Shown: one piece after another, positions 1 to 11,447 of the stretch | Layout of the letters: the number at the start of each line of letters is the position of its first letter | How positions within the stretch are numbered: position 1 is the stretch's first letter | Source of the DNA: Amblyomma americanum | Taxonomy: Eukaryota; Arthropoda; Arachnida; Ixodida; Ixodidae | Length of the DNA: 64,000 nt | Assembly: GCF_052857255.1 (NCBI RefSeq) | Contig: NC_135498.1 | Location: forward strand, 84,406,639 to 84,470,638 | Reading direction: 5' to 3' | Notes under the pieces: model-generated | The model's database searches: none | Told to the model about the DNA's origin: nothing | Seen by the model: the letters and a program-made list of their open reading frames with translations, nothing else | Position numbers and translations under genes: made by a program

Positions 1-884
1 CGCTTCAAACAGGGCTGTGGCCGCTGTCAAAGTTTCCTTTTTGATTTACCGCTATTCATCAAAGGCCTCTGCTCAGGTTGTAACCCTTCGAGTCGGTGGC
101 TGCTAGCAAGGGGAGGCCGCGGGCAATGACGAGGACGAACACAAAAAGGCAGACAGGGCTAGCAGTGGACTCCACAACAAGCCCAAACAAAAACTCGCAC
201 TTCGAGTATATTCCTCTCTTGATTATTTATTGGGTTTTCTGAAATCTCCTTCGGGAAGATGCGCCAGGTTGTTTGGCAGTTTCCAGGAAGTGTGCAAGGC
301 AGGGCACTCATCTCGGGCACCTGAAGGAGCAGAACAGCTGTCTTCGATGTGTCGAACAGTGTCATGCACCAAACAAGTTCCTAATTGCATTTTAATTACA
401 GCGCTCTCAGAACAGAACGCATGTACTCTGTACTCAGACATTTAGCCACATTTAGTGTTTTTCACTGAACACTGTTATTTATTATGAGCACTGCTAAAGA
501 GTTCAAGCTCGAGCGTTTCCGAATCAGTTTCTGGAGCAACAGCTCTTCTTCAAGACCAAAACTGCAAAATTCGATTAATCGCTGAAGCCTGGGCCGTGAG
601 CTTGTGTTCATAAATGGAATAAATATTTTGCGACTGTGACTCGAACACGCGACGACGCGAACAGGTCAGTTTAGCTGGCCACTGCCCGAAAGCACTATGC
701 TGTAATCTGCGGTTAAATGCGCGAAACACACAGACTCAAGGGAGGTAGACGGGAATGAGCGCCACTCACGACTGCTTTATTCGTAGGCGCAACGCACAAC
801 AATATACCCATCGTATTCGCCAAGAACTCCATCATGCTTCTGGTTTGATGTGATAGCAAACAGTTAAAATAGTTGTTCTCGGCC
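1..884. other. unassigned, no recognisable gene
   Basis: Only short ORFs with no recognisable protein motif are present, and they overlap on both strands. No repeat shared with the rest of the window was noticed. It ends at the target-site duplication of the MITE that follows. Confidence 0.5.
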
Positions 885-1553
885 TTATACCCCTGTTACA
901 CGGGCACTTGGAACGGCCGTTAACGCAAACCGCAATTGAACGCCGTAACAGCCGTGGGAACGGAACGGTGGTGGCTGCCCTCACACGGCTCTTTCCACGT
1001 TCGGTCGGTTCACTTCCGTTTCGACGATTTATCATGTGACTCTTGAATTTTTTATCTCGCCAACTGGATACAAAATTTGTTTCTGTAATTATTTTTCTGC
1101 GCTACATGTTGTACAGTGTTTTTTAACCATTTGCAAGGGTTGTTTGCAACACTACACAGCGTGGCCAAATTCCTCGCTGGCGAGCTGGTTGAACAGCGCC
1201 GTCATCCTTGCGTAGACGGGCACATTGTGTTTCTGCGCTTGCAGTCCGGCAAGGTGATCCAGCCACAAGTTGATAAGTAAATCTGTCAGTGACGTTGTCT
1301 AGGCACAGTGCTTTGCGCCGGCGCGCTCGCCTGCAGCGGGGACACCTTGCTGCTTGGGGCTGCCATCTTGCCTATTTCACGACAAAACGGACGGAAACAG
1401 GGGCGGAACGCAGACCGTCGAGCTCCGTTGGTGTCAATCGCCGTTGGATTTCCAACGGCGCTCGCGCTGTTGTGTAACTACGCCTAACGGCCGTTAAGGC
1501 TAACTCCCGTTTTCCTTAACGGCCTTTAAAGTGCCCATGTAACAGGGGTATTA
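885..1553. mobile_element. PIF/Harbinger-type MITE with TTA target duplication
   Basis: A non-autonomous DNA transposon of 663 bp (888-1550). The two ends form terminal inverted repeats of about 22 bp with one mismatch, reading TACCCCTGTTAC inward from the left and ending GTAACAGGGGTA on the right. TTA flanks both ends directly (885-887 and 1551-1553), the three-base TWA duplication typical of PIF/Harbinger insertions. Motifs of the form AACGGCCGTTAA recur inside both termini. No transposase ORF is present, so movement would need a transposase supplied in trans. The superfamily call rests on target-site length and sequence only. Confidence 0.75.
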
Positions 1554-1734
1554 TAAAATTACGAACTTGTCCCGCAAAACGTTCCTTTACACTATGTTAT
1601 CTATGCCGCCGATCACTCCTCATGTTCAAGTGCAAAACACTCTCGCGCTTAGCATTGCACAACGTTGTCCTGATCAACTTCTATCTGCGGCGCGCATAGA
1701 TCAGATCAGTTTAATCTATTTCAGAGTTTTGCGC

Positions 1735-2612
1735 GCTTTCACACTTGTGAGTAGCAAAGGGCCTGCGACCAGCAGACGCTTGCGAAAAGGCAGCCGTCCC
1801 ACAGCACCGTTGTTCACACTTGGAAGCAAGACCTACGGGTCGGCTGCTCGTTAGACTCTCGTTAGAAGCGAAAACTCTGGGGAATGGTGTTGTTCGCGCC
1901 ATTTAGAGAGTTTAGTTTGCTTTTCCAGCCACTCCTGCTCTCGCGACCGGTCCTCTAAAGTGCTATTCGCATACTCAGCTTCTCAGGCCTGTCAGCCTGT
2001 ATGTCGACCGCCGATGTCAGAAAAATGCGCTGGTGTTGTTTTTTCGCGTTCATTCCGAGCCCTGGAGTAGAAAAATGTGACAAATTAATCATTTTTGAGG
2101 ATGATTGGCCAATACTGACTTGCTGGCAGAGGTGACAACTACGATGCAACGAAAGTACGTTCGAAAGCCGCTTGCTCCTGCTTTCCAACGCACCTGTTGC
2201 CTGCTAGCTCCGCTGCTGAAAGCGTCGCGGGAATGCAGAGTATCTTTTATTATAATACAGGGTTCACAGTAAAGCGGTGACGACAATAGTACCTTTATTA
2301 CAGCGCTGGAAAGTTTCGAAGCGGCTTGAGCTGCTGCAACTATGTGAAATTGGCTAGTATTAGCGACCACTTGGGCAGCAAAGAAGCAGCGCACTTCGTC
2401 GCGCGGCGCGCGCGCAAGTGTTGTTTTTGAAAGTTCGGCTCGCTCGCTGATAGTATCAGCCGTTTGCAATTTGCAGTCTCAAGCAGGAAAATCGAGCAGC
2501 GAGCGACTGGCCTGCGATTGTCGCTTTTGATCAATGCGACCGCGTGCAACTGTCACTTTTCATTCAAAACAGTCGCACGACCTCTGCGCCTCGCAAGTGT
2601 GAATGACCCGTT
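1735..2612. mobile_element. possible degenerate TIR element
   Basis: The left edge carries TTTCACACTTGTGAG and the right edge carries CTCGCAAGTGTGAA, an imperfect inverted repeat about 870 bp apart. The interior is CG-rich and has no long ORF. No clear target-site duplication was found, so the superfamily is left open and the boundaries are approximate. Confidence 0.35.
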
Positions 2613-3340
2613 AACGTCAGTCTAATATCGTCGCCAGGCGTGCCGACCATTCAGAAAACAAAACTATAAGCCAATCAGGCTAAAAACATGCTTTCACTCG
2701 TCTGTTTGGTTTACCTACTTTAAAACGCTCCCGTTTTTTTTTTTGTAGTAAAAATGCCTGTTGGCGCGAAAGGTTTAGAGCATTTCCGGACGCACCCCTG
2801 CCTTAGGAGGAGAATTTTTTTCAAATAGGACAAAGGCAGGTGCGCCAATGAGTGCGTGAAGCACTCCTGAGGATCACGCTACGTAACGTTAACAACATAC
2901 ATCATATAGCGTATCCTGCTGCTTTGAGATTTCTGCGAGACCATGGCGCCACGAAGCTTCCGAAAGTCTGCTGCTTCAGAACTGGAGCGTCCGCAATTAC
3001 GCAGACAAAGATTCCTTGAATCGGGACAAAACTACAGTCTCATTTGAAGTCGGCATTTTAGCTGATCTCAAATTTTTCGATCAACCTAAATCAAGAATCA
3101 GCCGATCTTCTCCCAAATGAAAGTGAGTGTAGTTGCTTAAAATGATGCCGCGCGACAAATGTTTCACAAGTTAGATCAACCGAAAATTTTTGTACAGGAC
3201 AGCATGAAGCGACATTTCAGAGTATCTTAATTTGACATGTAATGCTCCATGTGTTCTACTTTGTTTCTGCAAGCATTTTGTTTCATTGTGCGTTTGAGTA
3301 CACATTTAATTGGAATGCCATTAAAGAATACTCTATCGTG
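2613..3340. other. unassigned
   Basis: AT-rich sequence with a poly-T tract near 2735 and no coding potential I can support. Confidence 0.5.
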
Positions 3341-3344
3341 GAGA

Positions 3345-3830
3345 CCGTTTTTTTTTTCAGATACAGCTTCAGTCAATGGCAATGCAGCTGACAAAAAAAA
3401 AATGCAGAAGGAAAGCACTTATTGCGTATCTGTGGTGACTGTATGCGTGTTTTTCGTTCTAACCACGCCATGAGATTGCGTTTTTGAATATGCAGATGAC
3501 AATGCTGCGGAAAACCAACTGATAAATGATTCTTGCGCATCTGTAGTAGCTGCATACAAGTTCTGCGTTTAGCGCTCCTCATGATAGAGCCGAGATAGAA
3601 ATCACTTTAGTCGTAGGCACTTAAATCATCGTGTCTATCAATGTTTTTTTTTTTCTGCAGGTGAATGCAAAATTAGAAACAATGCGACAGCACACACCCA
3701 AGAAAACTAACATCAACTATCTGAAGTTGGCCCGTGTGGTCACTGCCAAATTATAAAAGGCGAGACCTACGACTGCCTCTACTATCGCACGGAGGTTTGG
3801 TTATGCATCTGCATAGGATAGATTTCCAGA
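3345..3830 (+). pseudogene. possible decayed exons, two of them duplicated
   Basis: Two stretches (about 3379-3460 and 3495-3575) align with each other. Both encode an N-A-A-(D/E) motif and then, 10-15 residues on, C-x-S-V-V or C-A-S-V-V, in the same frame sense. The first is preceded by a long poly-T ending in CAG, a good splice acceptor. A third stretch follows another poly-T/CTGCAG at 3641-3660. One of its frames contains GPCGHCQIIKGETYDCLYY (near 3732-3785), a cysteine-containing run, but that frame has an in-frame TAA upstream. These may be remnants of a small secreted cysteine-containing protein gene. I do not recognise the family, and chance is a real alternative. Confidence 0.25.
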
Positions 3831-4597
3831 ACAGTAAGATATGCTATAGCAGACGTAATTTCTGATCGGCGGAAGCTGCGTACATTGAACGTATATTGAA
3901 CAAGCCTACATATGATGCAGGAAAAATAGCTAATTCGATACTGGTTAGAAAAAAAAAATGGCGAAATGGACAGTCTTTTGCAGAAAGGTTGCATGCGCAT
4001 CAGCCAAATTCTATAAATTCACTCAAATTTGTGACTTAAGCATACATCTTCGAATCCAAAGCCTCGTACTTACCCTCAAAACATTACCCAGAAAAATATT
4101 CTGCTTTTCTCAGGCAACTTCTAGCATGATGTGAGTGTTTCTCAATTTTTGAAAACAGGAAACATTTAGCATATAAGGCGATGAAAAGCTTCTTTCTACT
4201 GTTACAGAGTAACGAACATGCTAACGTGATTGTGGAGTGCGCTCTTGAAACGCATTTAATTTTGAAGCGTAACAGGGAGTATGTCCGAAGCCTCTCCAAC
4301 GTCAAGGATATTTCTGTGTCCAAATGACTGGAGTTGATTGAGGATTACTTTGAGAAAAAGAGAACAACCACTTGCGAGCTACGACAAGCCACAATCTTTC
4401 AATGACTAAAGCACTTTTGGTGTGTCTCGGGCAATGCACTTTTGGTTCCAAGTAAGAGGCACAACCTTTTTCCGCTGCTTCAGGCGATCAGCGAGTGCTT
4501 CGATTCTTTCCAGGATTTGATGTTCGGAAGTAGGACCAGATATCTGTGGAAAGCAAACGCAGTTAGCAGAGCCATCACTTTGGACAGCACTTGGGCG
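3831..4597. other. unassigned
   Basis: AT-rich, only short ORFs, nothing recognised. Confidence 0.5.
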
Positions 4598-5387
4598 TTA
4601 AAGGTTTACTAAAGAGGAATCTGATCTCGTCTCCCCCCCCCCCCCCCCTATCCTCTCTTCCTGTCCCCTCACCTCTTTCATTTCATTTCTCCATTCTGAC
4701 TGCTATCCTTCATTTCCGCTGCCCCAGCTCAGGTGCTCCAGCATCGATGGCAGATGCCGGGGCTAGCAAAAATCTTTTCCTTCCTTTTTACTGTTATTTT
4801 TAATAAAACCACTAACACCACCAACTCGTCTTTTCACTGCGGGAGCGCGATCTACACGGTCCGGGCATTCTTAGAAACTTCGAATTATTGTCCTGTGCTG
4901 CCAGTTACACTAATTAAATTACCTTAAACGTCCCGGCTCACGCTTTTTTCTTTTTTTGAACTCAACGCGGTAGGTAGGAGGAGTCGACCAACGCGTCCGC
5001 CAGTGCCGCGGCGGCTTTGCCGCGCTGCCATCGGTGGAGTAATACGTAAATCAGAGTCCACGTGTATTTTTATTTCCGTGGGCCTAATTTGCGGCTATAT
5101 TGTCTGTGACTGAAACTTCTCATTCGCATAAACATAAAAAAAACAAAATAAAAGCGAAAGCAAGCTGCCACTGGACTCTCTGAAAGGCACTCCACGCGTT
5201 GGTGTAATTCGCCTACCTAGCGCGTTCAGTTCACAAAAAGGCGTGAGCCGGGACGTTTAATCCGGTTTCATTAGGAAAATCGGCCGCACAGGATAATAAT
5301 TCGAAGTTTCTAAGAATGCCCGGAACGTGTAGATAGAGTTCCCGCGGTAAAATGACGAGTTCAATTTCCACTTTAGTGCACCTTTAA
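4598..5387. mobile_element. MITE family A, copy 1 (TTAA/TA target)
   Basis: The ends are inverted: TTAAAGGTTTACTAAAG on the left and CTTTAGTGCACCTTTAA on the right. Inner parts of both arms also match in inverse orientation, including a segment around GAAACTTCGAATTATTGTCC on the left (4875) and its complement on the right (near 5298), so the element is a long fold-back. The same ends occur in copy 2 at 9105-9836. TTAA is present at both edges. It could be a four-base target duplication (piggyBac-like) or a TA duplication plus TIR bases; the sequence does not decide. The interior holds a C-homopolymer run (4633-4648) and a pyrimidine-rich insert to about 4830 that resembles a retroelement 3' tail. 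Confidence 0.7.
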
Positions 5388-5405
5388 CATTCACAGGCGT
5401 CGCTT

Positions 5406-5710
5406 TCAGAAGTCACTTCGGCTCCAGCAGGAGGTGAGCCAGATGATTGCAGGCCAGCCGAGGAATTCCAGCATAGTAAATGAGTAACCCAGGGAGCAGA
5501 AGCCCCCGTCGGTGAAGACTGCAAGGCCTCCCTGTGCGGTTTGATAGCTCCAGGTCACTCGTGAGGTGCCAATAAGCTCCTCGGATTGTAACGCGTTTTC
5601 GATACCAACCTTCTCGCAAGCAGTGACTGATGAAGGTCCAGGTACCGCTGGTGGTCTCTGTTTGCACCATGAGAACCATTCCTGAGGCACTGCGGGTAAA
5701 AATAAACTTG
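5406..5710 (-). pseudogene. candidate 3' exon, unrecognised
   Basis: On the minus strand a pyrimidine tract ending ACCCGCAG near 5698 looks like a good 3' splice site. Downstream of it two reading frames stay open for more than 90 codons; they stop at 5413-5415 and 5406-5408. One frame contains the run GWYRKRVTIRGAYWHL, the other DGGFCSLGYSFTMLEF. Neither matches a family I recognise, and only one can be real. The stretch begins just outside the MITE at 4598-5387. It could be a terminal exon, a decayed exon or chance. Confidence 0.25.
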
Positions 5711-7964
5711 CTAAATGATGCAGTGATGCCCTTTTTTGTCTTGTTTATAGTTGTTGATTTCACGAAGGATAATGCAGACGAGGAAAAAGTCAGCAACTTT
5801 ATATGCTAGCGTAATGTCCAGTGGTGGAAGAAATTTTCGGCTAGCTAATGTTTTATACACAAGAGATTATGAGCGCAAATATAGTTCCGCTTGCGATAAC
5901 AATTTGCAAATATTTCTGCACGGTAGCAAAGGAGACATGCTATATTATTGGTGAAGTCTTGATTTAGAAAAGGTTCTACACGAGGTACTTGATAACTGTC
6001 GTTCCATGAAATGGTGGTTACGTTTAAACTACAAGAAAATAAAAATAAGACACGAATTCTTATTCTTTTCTTTGTCGGCTTTATTTCTCAGAAGGCTTGT
6101 ACTTAATTGTATAGTAGCCGTTACCTGACTGTATTCCTTGCCGGAAAGGCTCGCGGCATATGTCTGGCGTGAGGCGAATAACGCTTGCCTGCATACATCA
6201 TCACAACTGGTGCATAGATTGCGCCATAAAGTCATAACAGTCTGGGCAATGATATAAAGTTTGGCGCACACCAGCTAAGGTTCTTGTCGGTCCTACTACT
6301 ATCCAACATCTACTTTCGAGGGTAGACATGCGGGCTCGGTGGTCGATCGTGCTTCCGAAAACAGCCCAAAATAGACGGACGCAGACAGAGGAGACAAACT
6401 AAGGGCTGTCTAAATTAAACAAAAAACTACAAAGATTTAACGTGGCAGTTTGAACCTCAGACATCTAATGCAATGAACATAAAACAGCAAAAAGGATCAC
6501 TTAGACTTAATCTCTTCCGCAAAGATTCACAAGACATAATGCCCTTCGCGTGTTATAATATCCCAAATGATTCATGGCAGAGATTGATAGCACTGTTTTT
6601 GCAAGAGAAACTTGTACTTCCGCGTATTAACGATCCATTCGTGGTAAAAAGTATGTCGAGGTAGAAAGACATTTTGAATTCCTGTTCCAGAAATCGCCTC
6701 AATACTATGTCCATTGACATAAAAGACATATTATTCCCTGCCTAAGCTTAAGTTGTTGGAGTGCATTGAGGAATGCATTGCTTAAACTAGGAGTGGTGCC
6801 TTTTGAGAATTTCTTCAGAAAAGCTAGACTTTTGAACTTTTCTGCCTCCAAATAACCGTTTCTTCCCTGTGAACATAGTGCCGCAATACATCACGTAATC
6901 ACTGCGTAGATGTGTGCACTGCCGTAGCCTGAAGCCTTAAGCGGCTTCATTCTATTCTTACGTCAGAATTTCAAATGCTAGCAAAACAAATCTTCATATA
7001 TTTACCAGCAATGTTTAATACATTATAATCCTTTAAAATCTTCGAATTCTAAAACCTGTTCAGTTGTCCTGAAAACGTTTGTTGGGGCATCTGCAGAAAA
7101 CATTCATCCTTTAGCAAACTTTATCAGGCCCGTGACGTTGCAACTGTTAGTATGAATTCAACTCATATAAGAGCAATTTGCGCCCCTCAGACGCAAGTAA
7201 CAAAAGCCAGCTACGAGTTGTTTTCCCGACTCGTCACTCACCTGAACAGTCCTAGTTGCCGGCATGTCTCCTTTTGTTACGGTTTTAAATCCACCTCCAC
7301 ACTGCAAGCGCATTCATGTCCCCATAAAGGTGCATCCACCAAAGCGATTCAAGTGACCGAGATTACCCCCAAGAAGACGTTTAGCAGCAGGATTCGCTTT
7401 ATTTTTCTTGGAATACGTAGCTGTGTGCTCACAAATTTCAACTGTATGAGCCACTTCCGCATGCAACTGTACGCATCCGTGCAAATGACATTTAACGGAG
7501 GCTGCAGAGTTGTCGCAGAATGACGCGCAAATATAACACCTATTTCAGTAGTCTCGCTGAACACCACTGCTAAGCTTGATCCATGGTGGCCATTCTGTCG
7601 TGTCAACTTGTAAGTGACAAATATGTGAGGTGCTATAGAGAACGCCAAACGCAGTTAAACAATTGACGCTGCCCTACTCTTTTGAAACTGCAGGCAAAGG
7701 TGCAATCTTTCGGCGCCACCAGATTCACAGGACTTGGCATCGCGAGTTCTTGATTCTCTTATTTTGGTCTCCCTGAAGTCACTGCTGAGAAACGCGAACG
7801 CCTGGGCCCATTCATAATAAACCAAATACACTATGTGCGTACATTTCAAGGCGGCTAATCGCAGCTTGAATGCGGCTGTTGGTCACGCTGCTATAAACTG
7901 TTCACCAAGCACCGCTCTGGTACCCTAATTATTGACAGCACGTTGTTTTAAACCGACAACGTTA
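5711..7964. other. unassigned
   Basis: No recognisable protein, RNA or repeat. The longest ORF (7152-7523 +, 123 codons) has no motif I can name. Confidence 0.5.
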
Positions 7965-8310
7965 AGGAGCTCGGATCGCCGAGCATCCGGCTTCGCCGTC
8001 GGCGTCGTAGGCCGTGAGCGAAAAATGCACGAAAAAATTCCGGAGTAGCAACCTATGAGGCAGATGGGCGACCTTGGTCACGTGACATACTCGCGTCATC
8101 ACAACATACCCACCGAATTGTGAGTAAACTGCCCAGCGTGGCAGGTCGCAGTTTAATTATTAATTGGACGCTGGGGAAGAACAACCTGAGACGCAAAAAG
8201 CCCACCGGTGGCCGCACCTGCCCACCGAGGGCAGTGACGCATCGCTTCACCGCTGCACCGCTGCACCGCTGTACCACTCCACCAGGAGTGAAGTGACGAC
8301 TCCCAGGGAT
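7965..8310. repeat. suspected dispersed repeat with short tandem CACCGCTG units
   Basis: A GC-rich block unlike its AT-rich surroundings. It contains CTTCGCCGTCGGCGTCGT near its start and a short tandem run of CACCGCTG near 8248-8275. It resembles a repeat common in hard-tick genomes, but no second copy exists in this window, so that part is recollection rather than evidence. Confidence 0.35.
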
Positions 8311-8369
8311 CTATGAATACAAAGTAGAGAATGACCATTTCTACATACATAACCAGCAATTCTGAACAG

Positions 8370-8790
8370 TGAGTTAAACACTTTATTTTCCGACAGAAGC
8401 AGACGACCTGCTCCTACTCTCCAGCTCTCCTTCTGAGTCGAGAGATGAGGACCAGGAGGGATTGGGGTGGACAGGGTCGCCGCGTTATATGCTGGTCTAG
8501 ATTTCTTGAATCCCGGCGGCCTCTTCAGTCAGTCGGACGGCGAGGAGCTGGTGCTCAGGGTCCGGGCTACGAAGCAAGTTCTTCCGGGCGTCTCTACAAT
8601 CTATTTTATTCGCCATGCCTCGGGATTGTGTGCACTCCCAAATAATATGGACAAGGTTCTCTTTCGCTCCACATTTATTACATTTGTCATCCTCAATTTT
8701 CGGCATGATATGTTTAATTAATATTGGGTGCTAGTAGTCGTCTGCTTGAAGACGTCTCCACGTCGCCGCTTCCTGATTATTAAGCTTCCC
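8370..8790 (-). pseudogene. LINE 3' end (I/R1 group), zinc-knuckle tail
   Basis: A 5'-truncated non-LTR retrotransposon. The minus strand encodes the usual end of an RNase H-bearing LINE protein: WRRLQADDY, an in-frame TAG, then the zinc motif C-N-K-C-G with HIIWEC, and a terminal stretch with SPDPEHQLLAVRLTEEAA before the stop at 8497. A 3' UTR follows, and an AATAAAG signal lies near 8390 on the minus strand. The reverse transcriptase part is absent. Confidence 0.65.
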
Positions 8791-9104
8791 ACTGGGTGAG
8801 CTGGACAAAAGCTTTTTTGAGCTGGAACCATTTATGAACGCAATTTTTTCGTAGAATGTAAGGTTTCACTATAAAAATCAATATATCCTCAGATAACCCG
8901 CGGCAAATACGTCCTATAGACAAAAAATGTCTCCCTCAATGGAAACACTTTAGAAGAAAGATTTTACTGCATATCAGAATATAGGGCCGTTAATTACTTC
9001 AATATTTAGTAGCAGTGTCTTACAGTTCTTGAATTTTCAAAATTTTTGCCTGACAAAGCAGGGCATGTACGGCAACTTACCCATTACGCTATCGCGTCAT
9101 ACTG
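8791..9104. other. unassigned
   Basis: AT-rich spacer between the LINE tail and the second MITE copy; nothing recognised. Confidence 0.5.
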
Positions 9105-9836
9105 TTAAAGGTTCACTAAATACGAATCTGAACCCGTCATTTTAGCACGGGAACTCGATCTACAAGCTCAGAGCATTCCAAGAAACTTCGAACTATTGTC
9201 CTGTGCGGTCGATTTCTCCAATTTAAATCGGATTAAACGTCCCGGTTCCCGCCTTTTTTTTTTTAAACTCAACGCTGAAGGTAGGAGGAGTCAGCCAACG
9301 CGTGGAGTGCCTTTCAGCAAGTCCCGTGGCGGCTTGCCGCTCTGCATCGGCTGAGTAATACGTAAATCAAAGAGTCGACGTCTATTTTTACTTTCGTGGG
9401 CATAATTTGCGGCTCTGTTGTCTCCGACTGAAACTGTTTATTCACTTAAACTTGAAAAACTAAATAAACGCGAAAACGAAGCCGCCAAGGCACTGGCTGA
9501 AAGGCACTCCACGCATTTAATGACTCCTCCTATTTTCACGCTGATTTTTCATTGTGACTTTCTTTTCTCTTTTATTTTTTATTCCCTCACCCCTTTTCCC
9601 CCGTGCAGGGTAGCAAACCGATTATTCTTCCGGTTAGCCTCCCCGCCTTTCCTCCTCCTATCTTCAGGGTTGAGTTCGAAAAAAAAAGGCGAGAGCCGGG
9701 ACGTTTAATGCGGTTTAAGTTATGAAAATCGGTCAAACAGGAAAATAATTCGAAGTTTCTAACAATGCTCGGAACGTGTTGATCGAGTTCCCGTGGTAAA
9801 AAGATTAGTTCAGATTCCTCTTTAGTGTACCTTTAA
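9105..9836. mobile_element. MITE family A, copy 2, carrying a LINE 3' UTR fragment
   Basis: The same family as the element at 4598-5387: left end TTAAAGGTTCACTAAA, right end TTTAGTGTACCTTTAA, with long inverted inner arms (GAAACTTCGAACTATTGTCC near 9185 pairs with the complement near 9760). Between the arms, at about 9537-9670, lies a pyrimidine-rich piece containing GGGTAGCAAACCG and GGTTAGCCTCCCCGCCTTTCC. Closely similar text occurs in the 3' UTR of the LINE at 22980-25565 (near 25405), so a LINE tail was captured in, or inserted into, the MITE loop. Confidence 0.7.
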
Positions 9837-9909
9837 GCCGGAGCATAACTGTCCTGTCCAATTTTTTTGTGAAGTATAGGTTTATAAAGTATAGCTAGAC
9901 ACAGAATCT

Positions 9910-9973
9910 ATCTTTAACGTGCACTGACATCGCACAGCCCGTGTGCTGTGCGATGTCAGTGCACGTTAAAGAT
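9910..9973. repeat. perfect 29-bp inverted repeat at a SINE junction
   Basis: Arms 9910-9938 and 9945-9973 are perfect complements with a six-base loop. The arm sequence (TTTAACGTGCACTGACATCG) is the core shared by the SINEs at 31531 and 47631, so two SINE pieces meet head to head here. Confidence 0.8.
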
Positions 9974-10143
9974 CCCCAGGTGGTCGAAATTATTCCGGAG
10001 CCCTCCACAACGGCACCTATTCTTCCTTTCTTCTTTCACTCCCTCCTATATCCCTTCCCTTACGGCGCGGTTCAGGTGTCCAAAGATATATAAGACACAT
10101 ACTCCATCATTTCCTTTCCCCCAAAAAACCAATTATTATTATG
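9940..10143 (+). mobile_element. Ruka-type SINE, 5'-truncated
   Basis: It matches the body and tail of the complete SINE at 47631-47945: GCACGTTAAAGATCCCCAGG, the pyrimidine-rich middle, CTTACGGCGCGGTTCAGG, and an A-rich end CCAATTATTATTATG. The tRNA-like head with its A and B boxes is missing. Ruka is a SINE family known from ixodid ticks; the assignment is by recognition. Confidence 0.7.
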
Positions 10144-11229
10144 CGAAACTACTCTTAACTTTAAGATTTCAGAGAATAAACAGAGATTTCATTGAAACTT
10201 AAACTAGGCGTCTGTATAATGGTAAGCGAAATTGGTGTAAAGCGAAGGACCAAACATTTTGCAGTACAGCTGCCACAGAAAAATATTATCCCATTGACGT
10301 CACCGGAGCAACAAAAATTGCACCATGCGTCTGACGCAGAGCCCAGCTCCGCGTACAGGCCGCACATTTTTGTTATCGGCACATTCGCAACCGCAATACC
10401 GAGCGTTGCTCTCTGCTGCTCCGGTGACACATCATAGTGCTAATCATTTTTCTTTTCCTCTGCACTTCTTTTGTCTGCAGAGTATATTCCCGCAGTCTTT
10501 CGCGAATAATCGTATGTCGTGAAGCAGCAGAAAACCTTAAATTAAGCATCCATGGTTAGCCTTCAAATTAGAAAATATTTTAAACAGATGTTGGCAAAAC
10601 AACCTGTTATATATTTGTGTATACCCATATGATAAAGCAAGAAATAATTTTGTGCGCTAGAAGAGACGCACCAATTCCGTGTAAAAAAGTGTATGCTGTA
10701 GTCAACACGATACTTTAGCTTCCTTTCTGTTAAAAAAAATTTAATGAGGCAATCTCAACTCTCTCAAGCATGGTGCCTAATAATATTAAGTAACCAGGCA
10801 AAATGACTTCGCAAAGTGTGCATCTGTCTTGCCTTAGAATGTATGCGCCGGTGGATGTCAATACTAGAGCACTGAAATAATTACTTGCAAATATCAAAGT
10901 GCATTTGCTCGTTATTTTGACGATTATTGCTTAAAAGGCTACGTAAATTCGCATTAGCATAATGCTTTCGCCCACAGATCTGTAATTAGGCCTGTTTCGC
11001 GCCATTTTCGGCTATAGTACATCGGCAGGTTGCCTTAGCTTACTGTTTCCACATGAGCCTCAGCAACACCTACGGCCACCAGCTCCTGGAAGAATCCACT
11101 GCTTTTGCCCTAACGCGCCGTAGGTTATCTGATCTTCATATTTCATCCTTTGCCTATGTAGCGTGATTGATAACCGCAATCAGCCGCGGTGGTAAAATGG
11201 GCAGGGGTGGTGCTCAAACGCTGCTATTT
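10144..11229. other. unassigned
   Basis: Nothing recognised. A weak 11-bp inverted repeat (TCACCGGAGCA near 10300, TGCTCCGGTGA near 10418) is present without other transposon signs. Confidence 0.45.
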
Positions 11230-11391
11230 TGTCATTAAAGATAGCTTGCGACGCAGACAACCGCTGAGCTCGAGGAGCAGAGTAACAGTCGCATTTATTG
11301 GGCACTTGCGCTCTTTTATCAGCAACACGGCTGGCCGGCTTGCACAGCATGGTTGCCAATGTTGAGGACCCTGGTTGCCAAATCCGATACA
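11230..11391 (-). repeat. 3' LTR of the gypsy relic
   Basis: On the minus strand it begins TGTATCGG right after a purine tract (AGAGGGAGAAAGA, 11392-11404), which is the expected polypurine tract. It contains an AATAAA signal and ends in ACA near 11230. The first ~60 bases match the piece at 14096-14154 with few differences. The 3' border is inferred from the TG...CA rule and is uncertain. Confidence 0.6.
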
Positions 11392-11447
11392 TCTTTCTCC
11401 CTCTAAAAACAGAAAAACAAACGAGCAGAATACAACATCAGATCGAT

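Noticed and set aside
7152..7523. 123-codon plus-strand ORF as a gene
   Set aside because: No recognisable motif and no splice or promoter signals; length is within what chance gives in this window.
10290..10440. TCACCGGAGCA / TGCTCCGGTGA as transposon ends
   Set aside because: The arms are only 11 bp, with no target duplication and no second copy.
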